A stretch of 26,502 bases of DNA, from NCBI GenBank assembly GCA_045641505.1, contig JAZUHB010000103.1, positions 1-26,502 on the forward strand, written 5' to 3'. This document shows, in pieces, positions 1 to 8,041 of the stretch. The notes beneath the pieces were generated by a model. That model was not told the DNA's origin. It saw only the letters and a program-made list of their open reading frames with translations, and made no database searches. Position numbers and translations under genes: made by a program. Numbering within the stretch: position 1 is the first letter of the stretch; each line of letters opens with the position of its first letter. The DNA is from JAZQNF01 sp045641505. GTDB lineage: Bacteria; Bacillota; Clostridia; Lachnospirales; Bianqueaceae.

Positions 1-74
1 AGGTGATAGGCCGGAGGTGGAAGTGCAGCAATGTACGTAGCTGACCGGTACTAATAGGTCGAGGAGCTTGTTCA
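1..74 (+). rRNA. 23S ribosomal RNA, 3' end (partial)
   Basis: The first bases match the conserved 3' end of bacterial 23S rRNA, including the GGTACTAATAGGTCGAG stretch that normally lies about 20 nucleotides before the mature end. The rest of the gene lies upstream of the window. The 3' boundary is estimated by analogy with the E. coli end and could be off by a few bases. A small hairpin (AGCAC/GTGCT, 77-91) follows directly. Confidence 0.93.
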
Positions 75-180
75 ATAGCACATTGAGTGCTTTGAAGTGC
101 AACATCGGTTCACTAAGTTTGATATGCAATTTTGAAGGTTCCGCAAACCTTTGAAAAATGGCCTGCAAAGGTCCACATAT
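75..180 (+). other. 23S to tRNA-Asn transcribed spacer
   Basis: AT-rich spacer inside the rRNA operon. Two hairpins are visible: AGCAC/GTGCT at 77-91 next to the 23S end, and AAGGTT/AACCTT at 135-151 with a 5-nt loop. Neither is followed by a long T run, so they look like processing or antitermination structures rather than terminators. I see no gene in it. Confidence 0.5.
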
Positions 181-252
181 TCCTCGATAGCTCAATGGTA
201 GAGCATCCGGCTGTTAACCGGAGGGTTGTAGGTTCGAGCCCTACTCGGGGAG
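181..252 (+). tRNA. tRNA-Asn (anticodon GTT)
   Basis: A complete 72-nt cloverleaf. The acceptor stem TCCTCGA (181-187) pairs with TCGGGGA (245-251), with one T-G wobble, and the discriminator base is G252. The anticodon loop CTGTTAA (211-217) carries GTT at 213-215, which reads AAC/AAU (Asn) codons. The T arm has the usual GGTTCGA. No CCA is encoded, so the tail must be added enzymatically. The gene sits between 23S and 5S rRNA and its 3' end is only two bases from the 5S start. Confidence 0.96.
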
Positions 253-254
253 TT

Positions 255-373
255 TAGCGGTGATGATGCGCTTATGGGTAACACCCGTTCCCATTCCGAA
301 CACGATGGTTAAGACATAAGCGGCCGATGGTACTTGGTGGGGGACTGCCTGGGAGAGTAGGTGATTGCCGCTA
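255..373 (+). rRNA. 5S ribosomal RNA
   Basis: About 119 nt, the normal 5S length. The terminal helix is TAGCGG (255-260) with CCGCTA (368-373). Internal conserved elements are present: the CCCGTTCCCATTCCGAACAC loop B/helix III segment and the GAGAGTAGGTGATTGCC helix V/IV end. A run of seven T follows at once, so the terminal helix plus T run could act as a weak terminator. Ends are accurate to about 1-2 bases. Confidence 0.95.
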
Positions 374-500
374 TTTTTTTGTCTTAAATCCGGACCCTGA
401 CGGCGCACTGTTTCGCGCTCCCTCGTGAGCAGCGTAGGTGTGTGCGGAGGTCAGCGTATCGCGCCTTCGCCGGGCCGGCAGACCGGGTTTTTTTATATCG

Positions 501-540
501 AAGCGGAGATCCTTTGTGTTCTCCGCTTCTTTTTATTTTT
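501..540 (+). terminator. Intrinsic terminator of the rRNA operon
   Basis: A 9-bp perfect stem, AAGCGGAGA (501-509) with TCTCCGCTT (520-528), has a 10-nt loop and is followed by a T-rich tract to 540. The 127 bases between 5S and this stem (374-500) contain only short GC-rich self-complementary pieces (for example CCGG/CCGG just before a T7 run near 488-494) and no gene I can support. Confidence 0.8.
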
Positions 541-543
541 CTC

Positions 544-572
544 TTTCCTATTTCTTGTTTTGATGCTATAAT
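544..572 (+). promoter_or_regulatory. Extended -10 promoter for the Ntn-hydrolase-like gene
   Basis: TATAAT at 567-572 is preceded by TGC (564-566), giving the extended -10 form TGCTATAAT. The -35 region 17 bp upstream (544-549, TTTCCT) is poor, as is usual for extended -10 promoters. It lies after the rRNA terminator and about 47 bases before the chosen start codon at 619. Confidence 0.65.
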
Positions 573-618
573 TTCGTTACTGTGTCTTTCAATGCATTTT
601 TATCGAAAGGATCTTCCC

Positions 619-1929
619 ATGAGAAAGAGCGTTGCTTTTCTGCTGGTTCTGGTACTGGCGGGCTTCGGAATCGTGGCCCTCGGCAAGTCCCGCGGCAATG
701 AGCCCGAGGCCGAACCGGCAGTGACGAAATACTCCGACGGACTGTTCCTGATCCGCTGCGATACGGTCGATTACGCGGCGGGTGAGCGGTTCTACGCGGA
801 CCATCCTGTTTCTGTGAGCCGCGGCTCGGTCATGCGCATCGGCTCCTACGTGGGCTTCAACTACGACGCGCCCGGCGAGGAGAACTGCACTCTCGTGATC
901 GCGGTCCCGGCGGCCGAAGGACGGTATGAAAGCGTCTCGGTGGCCACTGTTCCCGCGGAGCTGGGCAGCGCCCTGGCAAAATCCGGCGCGGAAGCCATCC
1001 CGGATTATCTGGTCTGCACCGTGACGGACGGCGTCAACAGTGAGGGCCTGTTCTGCGGTCTGAGCGCGCTGGCGATCAGCGGAAGCTCCGTCCCCACCTC
1101 CGGCACCAATCCCGACGGCGAGAAGCTTTGCCTTCTTTCGGCAGTCCGCTGTGTGCTCGACCGGGCTGCGTCCGTCGATGAGGCGCTGACGGTTCTGGCC
1201 GCCTGCAATCTCTATGCGCCGACGGATGAAAACGGTCTTCCGGTGGAATATCACCTGATGCTCGCGGATGCGAAGAAGACCGTCATTCTGGAATACGTGG
1301 ACAACGTGGGCTTTACCACGGAAGAAGAGTTCTGCATGACCAACTCCTACAAAACCAAGGAGACCGACTTCACCGTGGGAAGCGAGCGTGAGCGGGTCAT
1401 GAAGCGGAACGAGGATTATATCGAGACCGCCTGGAACATGATGAAGGTCATGCAGAAGATCCGTTTCTCCTGCGCGTATGACCCGGCCGAGGATCCCGCC
1501 TGGTTCTCCGAATACTACGGCGTTTACGGCGAGGGCGCGCTTCTGCTCGACGCGAAAACCGAGAAGGCGCTGCTTACCCGCAGCGTGATGCCGCTGCTCG
1601 ATCCCGACTGGACCGAGCCGAAATCCATTTTCGATTCGGAAAGCAAGCAGGAATCCGGCGAGGAATCCGGTGAGAGCGGTGAGGAAAGCGAAGCTGAGCC
1701 CGCGGTCGTGCCGGATCCCGCGATTCTCGCGGAACGGATCTTCACGCAGCACAGCGCCGTGTACGATCTGTCGAATCTCTCGGTGAACGTGGTCGGAGGC
1801 GAGGGCAAGATCGAGATCGCCTACCGGCTCAATCCTCCCGCGGAGGAAAGCACCGAGGAGTCCGCTCCTTCGGAAGAAAGCGAAGCGGGGACCGGCGAAA
1901 ACACCGGCGACGGTCAGGAATCCAAGTAA
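619..1929 (+). CDS. Secreted, divergent Ntn-hydrolase-like protein (linear amide C-N hydrolase / C45 acyltransferase type)
   Basis: A 436-aa protein. The ATG at 619 is chosen because AAAGG lies just upstream and an N-terminal hydrophobic segment (residues 5-21) starts there; earlier in-frame starts would run through the rRNA terminator. Family traits seen: a GFNYD motif (79-83) at the place of the usual GRNxD, DGVNSEGLFCGL (137-148), a SVDEAL helix (185-190), a nucleotide-free LADAKKTVILEY strand pair (215-226), and MTNSY (240-244) supplying the conserved Asn. The end QHSAVYDLSNLSV (378-390) resembles the closing beta strands. Odd points: no Cys at the expected nucleophile position shortly before GFNYD, Phe for the usual Arg, and Ser/Glu-rich stretches at about 340-360 and 407-436, the first one splitting the domain. 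Relatives hydrolyse bile salts, penicillins or N-acyl amino acids; the substrate here is unknown. It could be an inactive or ligand-binding homologue. The gene is monocistronic. Confidence 0.6.
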   Translation: MRKSVAFLLVLVLAGFGIVALGKSRGNEPEAEPAVTKYSDGLFLIRCDTVDYAAGERFYADHPVSVSRGSVMRIGSYVGFNYDAPGEENCTLVIAVPAAEGRYESVSVATVPAELGSALAKSGAEAIPDYLVCTVTDGVNSEGLFCGLSALAISGSSVPTSGTNPDGEKLCLLSAVRCVLDRAASVDEALTVLAACNLYAPTDENGLPVEYHLMLADAKKTVILEYVDNVGFTTEEEFCMTNSYKTKETDFTVGSERERVMKRNEDYIETAWNMMKVMQKIRFSCAYDPAEDPAWFSEYYGVYGEGALLLDAKTEKALLTRSVMPLLDPDWTEPKSIFDSESKQESGEESGESGEESEAEPAVVPDPAILAERIFTQHSAVYDLSNLSVNVVGGEGKIEIAYRLNPPAEESTEESAPSEESEAGTGENTGDGQESK

Positions 1930-1941
1930 TATTACAAAAAT

Positions 1942-1976
1942 AGCGGTCGGAAGATTTCTCTTCCGGCCGCTTTTTT
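1942..1976. terminator. Strong bidirectional terminator between convergent genes
   Basis: A 13-bp stem with one G-T wobble (1942-1954 with 1959-1971) closes a TTTC tetraloop. Six T follow on the plus strand, and an A-rich tract precedes it (1935-1940), which reads as T-rich on the minus strand. It can end both the hydrolase-like gene (plus) and the GH25 gene (minus). Confidence 0.88.
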
Positions 1977-2055
1977 CGTGGCGGGGTTTCGGAGCGCGCC
2001 CGTCAGGAGACGGTCCCGGGGAACGTTCCTGCCCGGCGGGGGATTGTTCCGGAGA

Positions 2056-2906
2056 TCACTCCTGTTCTGCGGAGGATTCTTCTTCCGCGTAGGGGGAATG
2101 CTCCCAGTAGGGCTGGATCAGGTCGGCGTCGACCCGTCCCTTGATGCCGTCGATCTGGGCGGAGTTCGTGAACTGCCAGACGGCGTAGGAGCCGGGGAAG
2201 GCGGTCATCGGGAAACGGGGGAACGGGCCGTAGCTTTCGGGGACGAAATGCGCCAGCCAGACGGGGTAGTCGCTCAGCTTTTCCAGCTCCAGCTGGGAAA
2301 GGAGGTATTCGTAGTAGGAATAGACGCCGCCGGTGAAGATGCCCTCTTTTTCGATCTCGCGGCAGAAGGAGAGGGCGATGGCGGTGCGCTCCTCGGGGGT
2401 CAGGCTGTTGGCCCGGCCGCCCTGCGAGGTGTTTTCGGTGTCGAAGAAGATCGGCAGATCCAGCTCATAGGCGCCGACGATCGTCTTGGCGAAGATCGCC
2501 TCCATCTTGGCTTCCTCCTCGGTGACGGCGGCGGAGAAGAAGTAGCCGCCGATCTTGAGCCCAGCCTCCGTCGCGCCCTTCAGGTACTTGCGGGCGTATT
2601 CATCGGCGTACAGGGCGCCTGTGCCGTAGCCGCGGCCGCCGAGGCGGATGATCACGAATTCGACGCCGCTTTCCTTGACCGCGTTCCAGTCGGTGACGGT
2701 ATTGAACTCGGAAAGATCGATGCCGAAGTGGGCGGTTTCGAGGAAGGTGCGGAAGAGCTCGCCCTTGGTGGGCTCCTCGGGCTCGGGCCGCGCGGCGATG
2801 ACCGCCTCCGCGTCACGGAGCATCTTTCCGTGCGCGAGGATGAGACCGCAGACCGAGAGAAGCAGCAGGACCAGGAGCGATCCCATCAGAATGTTCCAGC
2901 CTTTTT

Positions 2907-2910
<4 letters not shown>
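2056..2910 (-). CDS. Membrane-anchored GH25 muramidase (lysozyme family)
   Basis: A 284-aa protein. Residues about 8-26 form one hydrophobic helix with no lipobox, so it is probably an uncleaved anchor or signal peptide exposing the enzyme outside. The rest is a single GH25 domain: GIDLSEFN (63-70) with catalytic-site Asp65, FVIIRLGGRGYGTG (85-98), AGLKIGGYFFSAA (116-128), FFDTEN (155-160) with Asp157 and the expected catalytic Glu159, then PVWLAHF and YAVWQFTNSAQIDG near the C-terminus. GH25 enzymes cut the MurNAc-GlcNAc beta-1,4 bond of peptidoglycan. No cell-wall-binding repeats are present, and the C-terminal tail is acidic. Its ATG overlaps the galactokinase stop codon by 4 bases, so the two are co-translated from the galactokinase promoter. 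Confidence 0.92.
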
Positions 2911-4088
<1,178 letters not shown>

Positions 4089-4117
4089 GATGACCTCCGG
4101 GAAATAAGTATGGTAAA

Positions 4118-4126
4118 ATTATAGCA
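4118..4126 (-). promoter_or_regulatory. Extended -10 promoter for galK-GH25
   Basis: On the minus strand the sequence reads TGCTATAAT (4126 down to 4118), a consensus extended -10. No good -35 lies 16-18 bp upstream (about 4141-4146). It is roughly 30 bases from the galK start codon and faces away from the ylxM promoter. Confidence 0.65.
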
Positions 4127-4155
4127 TATCCGGCGGGAAAAATCCACCGTGCCTC

Positions 4156-4184
4156 TTGACAGAACGGCCCGCAGGCGTTATACT
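4156..4184 (+). promoter_or_regulatory. Near-consensus sigma-A promoter of the ylxM-ffh operon
   Basis: TTGACA at 4156-4161, exactly 17 bases, then TATACT at 4179-4184. Only one base departs from consensus. Transcription should begin at about 4191-4193, directly at the palindrome at 4192-4213. The divergent galK promoter lies about 35 bases away. Confidence 0.82.
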
Positions 4185-4191
4185 CATCTTC

Positions 4192-4213
4192 TGTAAAGCA
4201 AATTTACTTTACA
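4192..4213 (+). promoter_or_regulatory. Near-perfect palindrome at the ylxM-ffh start site (candidate operator)
   Basis: TGTAAAG (4192-4198) and CTTTACA (4207-4213) are exact inverted repeats. The core between them is C-AAATTT-A, so the whole 22-bp element is palindromic except for one mismatched pair (4199/4206). It begins at the predicted transcription start and ends about 22 bases before the ylxM ATG. Its size and two-fold symmetry suggest a dimeric repressor site; as RNA it could also form a 7-bp stem with an 8-nt loop. I do not recognise the motif. Confidence 0.45.
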
Positions 4214-4235
4214 CGACTGAAAGACGGACGGAAAG

Positions 4236-4580
4236 ATGCAGAACAAATCGACAGAAAACGCGCCGGATGCCGGATTTTTCGAGGAAACGCTCCTCTTCGA
4301 CTATTACGGAGAGCTGCTCACGGAGCGGCAGCGGGACGTGCTGCGCATGCATCTTGCCGAGGACTGGTCCCTGGCCGAGATCGCGTCAGAGCTTTCCATC
4401 AGCCGCCAGGGCGTGCACGATACGCTGAAAAAGGGCTTCGCCGCGCTCCGTGACTACGAGGAAAAGCTCCGGCTCGTGGAAAAGAGCCGCGCCATCGGAG
4501 CGGTGCTCGACCGGCTCGAGGAGCACAGCGGTCCCTCGTCCGAGGCCGAAGAAATCAGAAACATCCTGCGGCTCGACTGA
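4236..4580 (+). CDS. ylxM: YlxM/p13-like DNA-binding protein (UPF0122)
   Basis: A 114-aa protein. It has the family's hallmark sigma-region-4-like helix-turn-helix: LLTERQRDVLRMHLAEDWSL then AEIASELSISRQGVHDTLKK (about residues 28-67), followed by a charged helix (70-110). The family is always found just before ffh in Gram-positive bacteria and has been linked to the signal recognition particle pathway; its biochemical role is not settled. Start ATG at 4236 follows GGAAAG. It is the first gene after the strong promoter and candidate operator, 36 bases upstream of ffh, so it is a candidate, though unproven, ligand for that palindrome. Confidence 0.9.
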   Translation: MQNKSTENAPDAGFFEETLLFDYYGELLTERQRDVLRMHLAEDWSLAEIASELSISRQGVHDTLKKGFAALRDYEEKLRLVEKSRAIGAVLDRLEEHSGPSSEAEEIRNILRLD

Positions 4581-4616
4581 GCGCCGTCGCGCCGGCCGCG
4601 GGAGGAAAGGAACGCC

Positions 4617-5978
4617 ATGGCTTTCGAGTCACTGAGCGAAAAGCTCTCGAATACCTTCAAAAAACTGCGCGGCCAGGGCGTTCTCACCGAAAAGAACGTA
4701 ACGGATGCCCTCCGTGAGATCAAGCTGGCCTTGCTGGAGGCCGATGTCAACTTCCTGGTGGTGAAGGACTTCATCGCCAAGGTCAAGGAACGGGCCCTCG
4801 GCACCGAGGTCATGAAGAGCCTCACGCCCGGTCAGCAGATGATCAAGATCGTCCACGAGGAGCTGATTACGCTCCTGGGCGACGAGGAAGGCTCCGCGCT
4901 TCGTTACGGCGATGTTTCGCCCTCGGTGTTCATGCTGGTCGGCCTTCAGGGCGCCGGTAAGACCACCATGGCGGCGAAGCTCGCGCTCTACCTCAAGAAG
5001 AAGAGCAAGAAGCCGATGTTGGTCGCCTGCGACGTCTACCGTCCCGCCGCGATCCGGCAGCTGGAGATCCTCGGCGAAAAGGCCGGGATCCCCGTGTTCC
5101 AGATGGGCACGGAGGTGCCGCCCTGCGAGATCTTCGCGGCGGCCGTCGAAAAGGCGCGCCGGAGCGATATCAACCTGCTGATCGTCGATACCGCCGGCCG
5201 GCAGCAGATCGATGAAGCGCTGATGGAGGAGCTGGAGCAGCTCAAGGCCGCGGCGCGTCCTTCGGAGATCCTGCTCGCGGTCGACGCGATGACCGGTCAG
5301 AACGCGGTCGAGGTGGCCCGGGGCTTCAACGAGCGTCTGGGCATCACGGGCGCGGTCCTCACCAAGCTCGACGGCGACAGCCGGGGCGGCGCGGCGCTTT
5401 CGGTCCGCGCGGTCACGGGCGTGCCGATCAAGTTCGCGGGCGTCGGCGAAAAGCTGGAGGATATCGAGCTTTTCCACGGCGACCGGATGGCCGGCCGCAT
5501 CCTCGGCATGGGCGATGTGCTCACCGCGATCGAGAAGGCGCAGGAGGCCATCGACGAGGAGGAGGCCCGCAAGCTCTCCCAGCGGATGTTCTCCAAGGAT
5601 TTCTCGCTGGACGACTATCTCACCAGCATCCGCCAGATGAACAAGATGGGCGGCATCAGCGCGATGATGGGCATGCTTCCCGCGGCGGGCATGGGAAAGA
5701 TCGATCCCGCAAGCGTCGATGAAGAGGCGGCCGCGCGCACCCTCCGCCGCACCGAGGCGATGATCCTTTCGATGACGCCGGCCGAGCGCCGCAAGCCGCA
5801 GCTGCTCGACGCCTCGCGCAAGCGCCGCATCGTCCGCGGCTCCGGTACCACGGTGCAGGAGCTCAACGTCCTGCTCAAGCAGTTCGAGCAGATGAAGACG
5901 CTGATGAAGCAGTTCGGCGGGAACAAAAAGAACATGGGCCGCATGCTCGGCGGTCTGGGGCGGGGCTTCCGCTTCTGA
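4617..5978 (+). CDS. ffh: Signal recognition particle GTPase Ffh (SRP54)
   Basis: A 453-aa protein, standard length. The N domain is a helical bundle (1-90), then the G domain: G1 GLQGAGKTT (109-117), DVYRPAA, G3 DTAGRQ, G4 TKLDGDSRGG and the closing GVGEK. From about 300 comes the methionine-rich M domain, with MNKMGGISAMMGM and the RNA-binding SGTTVQELNVLLKQF segment, ending in a GGLGRGFRF tail. With SRP RNA it binds signal sequences on ribosomes and delivers them to FtsY at the membrane. AGGAAAGG lies 8 bases before the ATG. It is followed after 111 bases by rpsP; I see neither a convincing promoter nor a terminator in that gap. Confidence 0.98.
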   Translation: MAFESLSEKLSNTFKKLRGQGVLTEKNVTDALREIKLALLEADVNFLVVKDFIAKVKERALGTEVMKSLTPGQQMIKIVHEELITLLGDEEGSALRYGDVSPSVFMLVGLQGAGKTTMAAKLALYLKKKSKKPMLVACDVYRPAAIRQLEILGEKAGIPVFQMGTEVPPCEIFAAAVEKARRSDINLLIVDTAGRQQIDEALMEELEQLKAAARPSEILLAVDAMTGQNAVEVARGFNERLGITGAVLTKLDGDSRGGAALSVRAVTGVPIKFAGVGEKLEDIELFHGDRMAGRILGMGDVLTAIEKAQEAIDEEEARKLSQRMFSKDFSLDDYLTSIRQMNKMGGISAMMGMLPAAGMGKIDPASVDEEAAARTLRRTEAMILSMTPAERRKPQLLDASRKRRIVRGSGTTVQELNVLLKQFEQMKTLMKQFGGNKKNMGRMLGGLGRGFRF

Positions 5979-6089
5979 GAGCCGGCGCCGCGAAGCGCTG
6001 AAATTACGGTGAAGTCTACGGGTCCGACCCCAACGGTTCTGTCCGGTAGTTTTCATAAATAGATGAATTTGAAACAGGAGGATATTACA

Positions 6090-6332
6090 ATGGTCAAGAT
6101 GAGACTGAAGAGAATGGGTTCCAAGGGCGCTCCCGTGTACCGCATCGTGGTCGCTGACGTCCGCGCTCCCCGCGACGGCCGCTTCATCGAGGAGATCGGT
6201 TACTATGATCCCTGCAAAGAGCCCAGCGTGATCAAGGTCGACACTGAGAAGGCTAACGCTTGGATCGCCAAGGGTGCCCAGCCCACCGAAACCGTGAAGA
6301 AGCTTCTCAAGATTGCCGCCGGCGAGCAGTAA
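6090..6332 (+). CDS. rpsP: 30S ribosomal protein bS16
   Basis: An 80-aa protein. The start at 6090 is chosen because AGGAGG (6076-6081) is 8 bases upstream and the protein then begins MVKMRLKRMGSKGAPVYRIV, the usual S16 N-terminus; an in-frame ATG at 6063 would add nine atypical residues. Motifs APRDGRFIEEIGYYDP and the final KKLLKIA are typical. S16 binds 16S rRNA early in 30S assembly. Codon use is more optimised than in neighbours. It is 16 bases from khpA. Confidence 0.97.
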   Translation: MVKMRLKRMGSKGAPVYRIVVADVRAPRDGRFIEEIGYYDPCKEPSVIKVDTEKANAWIAKGAQPTETVKKLLKIAAGEQ

Positions 6333-6348
6333 GCTCAGGAGGGAAGCA

Positions 6349-6576
6349 ATGAAAGAGTTAGTGGAGATCATTGCGAAATCCCTGGTAGATCAGCCGGATC
6401 AGGTCACCGTCACCGAAGAGGTCGCCGGCGGCCGGAAAACTATCACCCTGAAGGTGGCCCCCGAAGACGTGGGCAAGGTCATCGGCAAACAGGGACGTAT
6501 CGCGAAGGCGATCCGTGCCGTTGTCAAGGCCGCGGCTGTAAAGCAGGATGAGCAATGCGAGGTCGAGATCGAATGA
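6349..6576 (+). CDS. khpA: KH-domain RNA-binding protein KhpA
   Basis: A 75-aa single KH domain, the family's normal size. The nucleic-acid-binding GxxG loop is seen as VGKVIGKQGRIAKAIR (about 42-57). The start at 6349 follows AGGAGGGAAGC. KhpA (YlqC) binds RNA, usually with KhpB/Jag, and affects cell length and division in other Gram-positive bacteria; here that role is by family. It lies between rpsP and a terminator, so it ends the ylxM-ffh-rpsP-khpA unit. Confidence 0.93.
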   Translation: MKELVEIIAKSLVDQPDQVTVTEEVAGGRKTITLKVAPEDVGKVIGKQGRIAKAIRAVVKAAAVKQDEQCEVEIE

Positions 6577-6599
6577 TCCCGTCCGACGAAACGAACGTG

Positions 6600-6645
6600 A
6601 AGGACCTCCTTTCCGCGGCTTAGCGGACGGGAGGTTCTTTCATTT
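6600..6645 (+). terminator. Terminator after khpA
   Basis: A two-part hairpin: outer stem AAGGACCTCC (6600-6609) with GGAGGTTCTT (6630-6639), one G-T wobble, and an inner stem TCCGC/GCGGA (6612-6616 with 6623-6627). The T tract (TCTTTCATTT) is interrupted, so termination may be partial. Confidence 0.65.
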
Positions 6646-6649
6646 CCGC

Positions 6650-6678
6650 TTGTCACGCGGAGCCCTTTTTGCTATAAT
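6650..6678 (+). promoter_or_regulatory. Promoter for rimM-trmD
   Basis: TTGTCA at 6650-6655, 17 bases, then TATAAT at 6673-6678, preceded by TGC so the -10 is also extended. It lies directly after the khpA terminator and about 30 bases before rimM, making rimM-trmD a separate transcription unit. Confidence 0.82.
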
Positions 6679-6708
6679 GGCCGTATTATTCCGATAGGAG
6701 TTTTTTCC

Positions 6709-7236
6709 ATGAACGATTTCTTCCGCGTGGGCGTGGTCACCACGGCCCACGGCATCAAGGGGGCGCTCCGGGTCTTCCCGACCACGGACGATCCCGCCCG
6801 CTTCAAGGACCTGCGGACCCTGATCTACTGCCGCGGCGAGAACTACTCGGCCGATCCGGCGGAGCAGAGGATCCTGACCGTCCGCGACGTGGCCTTCTCC
6901 AAGGGACAGGTGCTTCTTGGCGTCGATGAGATTTCCGACCGCAACGAGGCAGAGCTGCTGCGGGGCGGCTCGCTCTGGGTCTCCCGCGAAGAGGCGGTGG
7001 AGCTCGCGGAGGATGAGTTCTACATCTCCGATTTCATCGGCGCGCCCGTCGTGTCGGACGCGGGTGAGGAGCTGGGCCGGATCGACGACATCCTGCAGAT
7101 CGCCAGCAACGAGGTGCTGGTCGTCAAAAGCGCGAAGGAAGAGCTCCTGATCCCCGTGATCCGCGACTGCATCGTTTCGATGGACGCGCAGAAGCCGCTG
7201 GTGACCGTGCACGTGCTGCCGGGCATCCGCGAATAA
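6709..7236 (+). CDS. rimM: Ribosome maturation factor RimM
   Basis: A 175-aa protein with the two RimM domains. The N-terminal barrel begins FRVGVVTTAHGIKGALRV (5-22). The C-terminal PRC-barrel is DFIGAPVVSDAGEELGRIDD (about 107-126) followed by NEVLVVKS and a closing VIRDCIVSMD. RimM binds S19 and assists maturation of the 16S 3' domain. ATAGGAG lies upstream of the ATG. It is 20 bases from trmD, the usual partner. Confidence 0.96.
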   Translation: MNDFFRVGVVTTAHGIKGALRVFPTTDDPARFKDLRTLIYCRGENYSADPAEQRILTVRDVAFSKGQVLLGVDEISDRNEAELLRGGSLWVSREEAVELAEDEFYISDFIGAPVVSDAGEELGRIDDILQIASNEVLVVKSAKEELLIPVIRDCIVSMDAQKPLVTVHVLPGIRE

Positions 7237-7256
7237 CGTACAGCAAGGAAAGTTCT

Positions 7257-8000
7257 ATGAAATTCATCGTGATGACTTTGTTCCCGGACATGATCCGGCA
7301 GGCCCTCTCCCACAGCATGCTGGGACGGGCGCTGGAAAGCGGCGCCATCGAGGTCGAGGTGACGGACATCCGGGATTTCTCGGGCAACAAGCACAACACC
7401 GTCGACGATTATCCCTTCGGGGGCGGCGCCGGCATGGTGATCCAGGCCTCCCCGGTCTTCGACTGCTACCAGGACCTTCGGAGCCGCCTGAAGAACCAGG
7501 ACGCGCCGGTGATCTACATGAGCCCCAAGGGCGAGACCTTCACCCAGAGGGTCGCCGAGCGGCTGGCGGAGCAGGAGGAGATCGTGCTCCTCTGCGGCCA
7601 CTACGAGGGCATCGACCAGCGCGCGCTCGACGCGATCGTCACTGAGGAGATCTCCGCGGGCGATTTCGTGCTGACCGGCGGCGAGCTGCCGGCGCTCATC
7701 GTGATCGACGCGGTGAGCCGGCTGGTGGAGGGCGTGCTCGGCAATTCCGAGTCCGCGGACGACGAGTCCTTCTCCGGCTGCCTGCTGGAATACCCCCAGT
7801 ACACCCGTCCGCGCGAGTGGCACGGTTCGGAGGTGCCGGAGGTCCTCCTGTCCGGCAATCACGCCCGGATTCAGGCCTGGCGCGAGGAGCAGGCGCTCCG
7901 CATCACCCTGGAGCACAGGCCGGAGATGATCCGTGAGGAGGAGCTCACCCCCCGTCAGAGGAAGCTTCTCAGAGAGCTTCGGAATCCCGAAGAAATCTGA
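7257..8000 (+). CDS. trmD: tRNA (guanine-N1-)-methyltransferase TrmD
   Basis: A 247-aa protein of the SPOUT class. It begins MKFIVMTLFPDM; then DYPFGGGAGMV, VIYMSPKGETF and the trefoil-knot SAM site LLCGHYEGID (about 110-120) and SAGDFVLTGGELPA. The C-terminal domain has YTRPREW and LLSGNHARIQAWR. It methylates G37 in tRNAs reading CUN, CCN and CGG codons, preventing +1 frameshifts. Start follows AAGGAAAG. No terminator with a T run is evident before the rplS promoter. Confidence 0.97.
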   Translation: MKFIVMTLFPDMIRQALSHSMLGRALESGAIEVEVTDIRDFSGNKHNTVDDYPFGGGAGMVIQASPVFDCYQDLRSRLKNQDAPVIYMSPKGETFTQRVAERLAEQEEIVLLCGHYEGIDQRALDAIVTEEISAGDFVLTGGELPALIVIDAVSRLVEGVLGNSESADDESFSGCLLEYPQYTRPREWHGSEVPEVLLSGNHARIQAWREEQALRITLEHRPEMIREEELTPRQRKLLRELRNPEEI

Positions 8001-8008
8001 AAAAATCC

Positions 8009-8037
8009 TTGCTTTTCACGGCGGGATGTGATAAGAT
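8009..8037 (+). promoter_or_regulatory. Promoter for rplS
   Basis: TTGCTT at 8009-8014, 17 bases, then TAAGAT at 8032-8037, with TGA before it (8029-8031) as an extended -10. The start site would be about 8044, leaving a leader of about 90 nt before rplS. Confidence 0.55.
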
Positions 8038-8041
8038 GTAC

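Noticed and set aside
374..500. Possible small RNA between 5S and the terminator
   Set aside because: It has GC-rich self-complementary pieces but no promoter, no clear overall fold by eye and no recognised family; more likely trailer sequence of the rRNA operon.
442..618. Possible longer N-terminus of the Ntn-hydrolase-like protein
   Set aside because: It would run through the rRNA terminator and the promoter at 564-572; the ATG at 619 has an RBS and begins the signal segment.
5979..6089. Possible promoter or regulatory leader before rpsP
   Set aside because: No acceptable -35/-10 pair and only 3-5 bp pairings; likely ordinary spacer within the operon.
7961..7980. GAAGCT/AGCTTC hairpin at the end of trmD as a terminator
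   Set aside because: It is inside the coding region and lacks a T tract.
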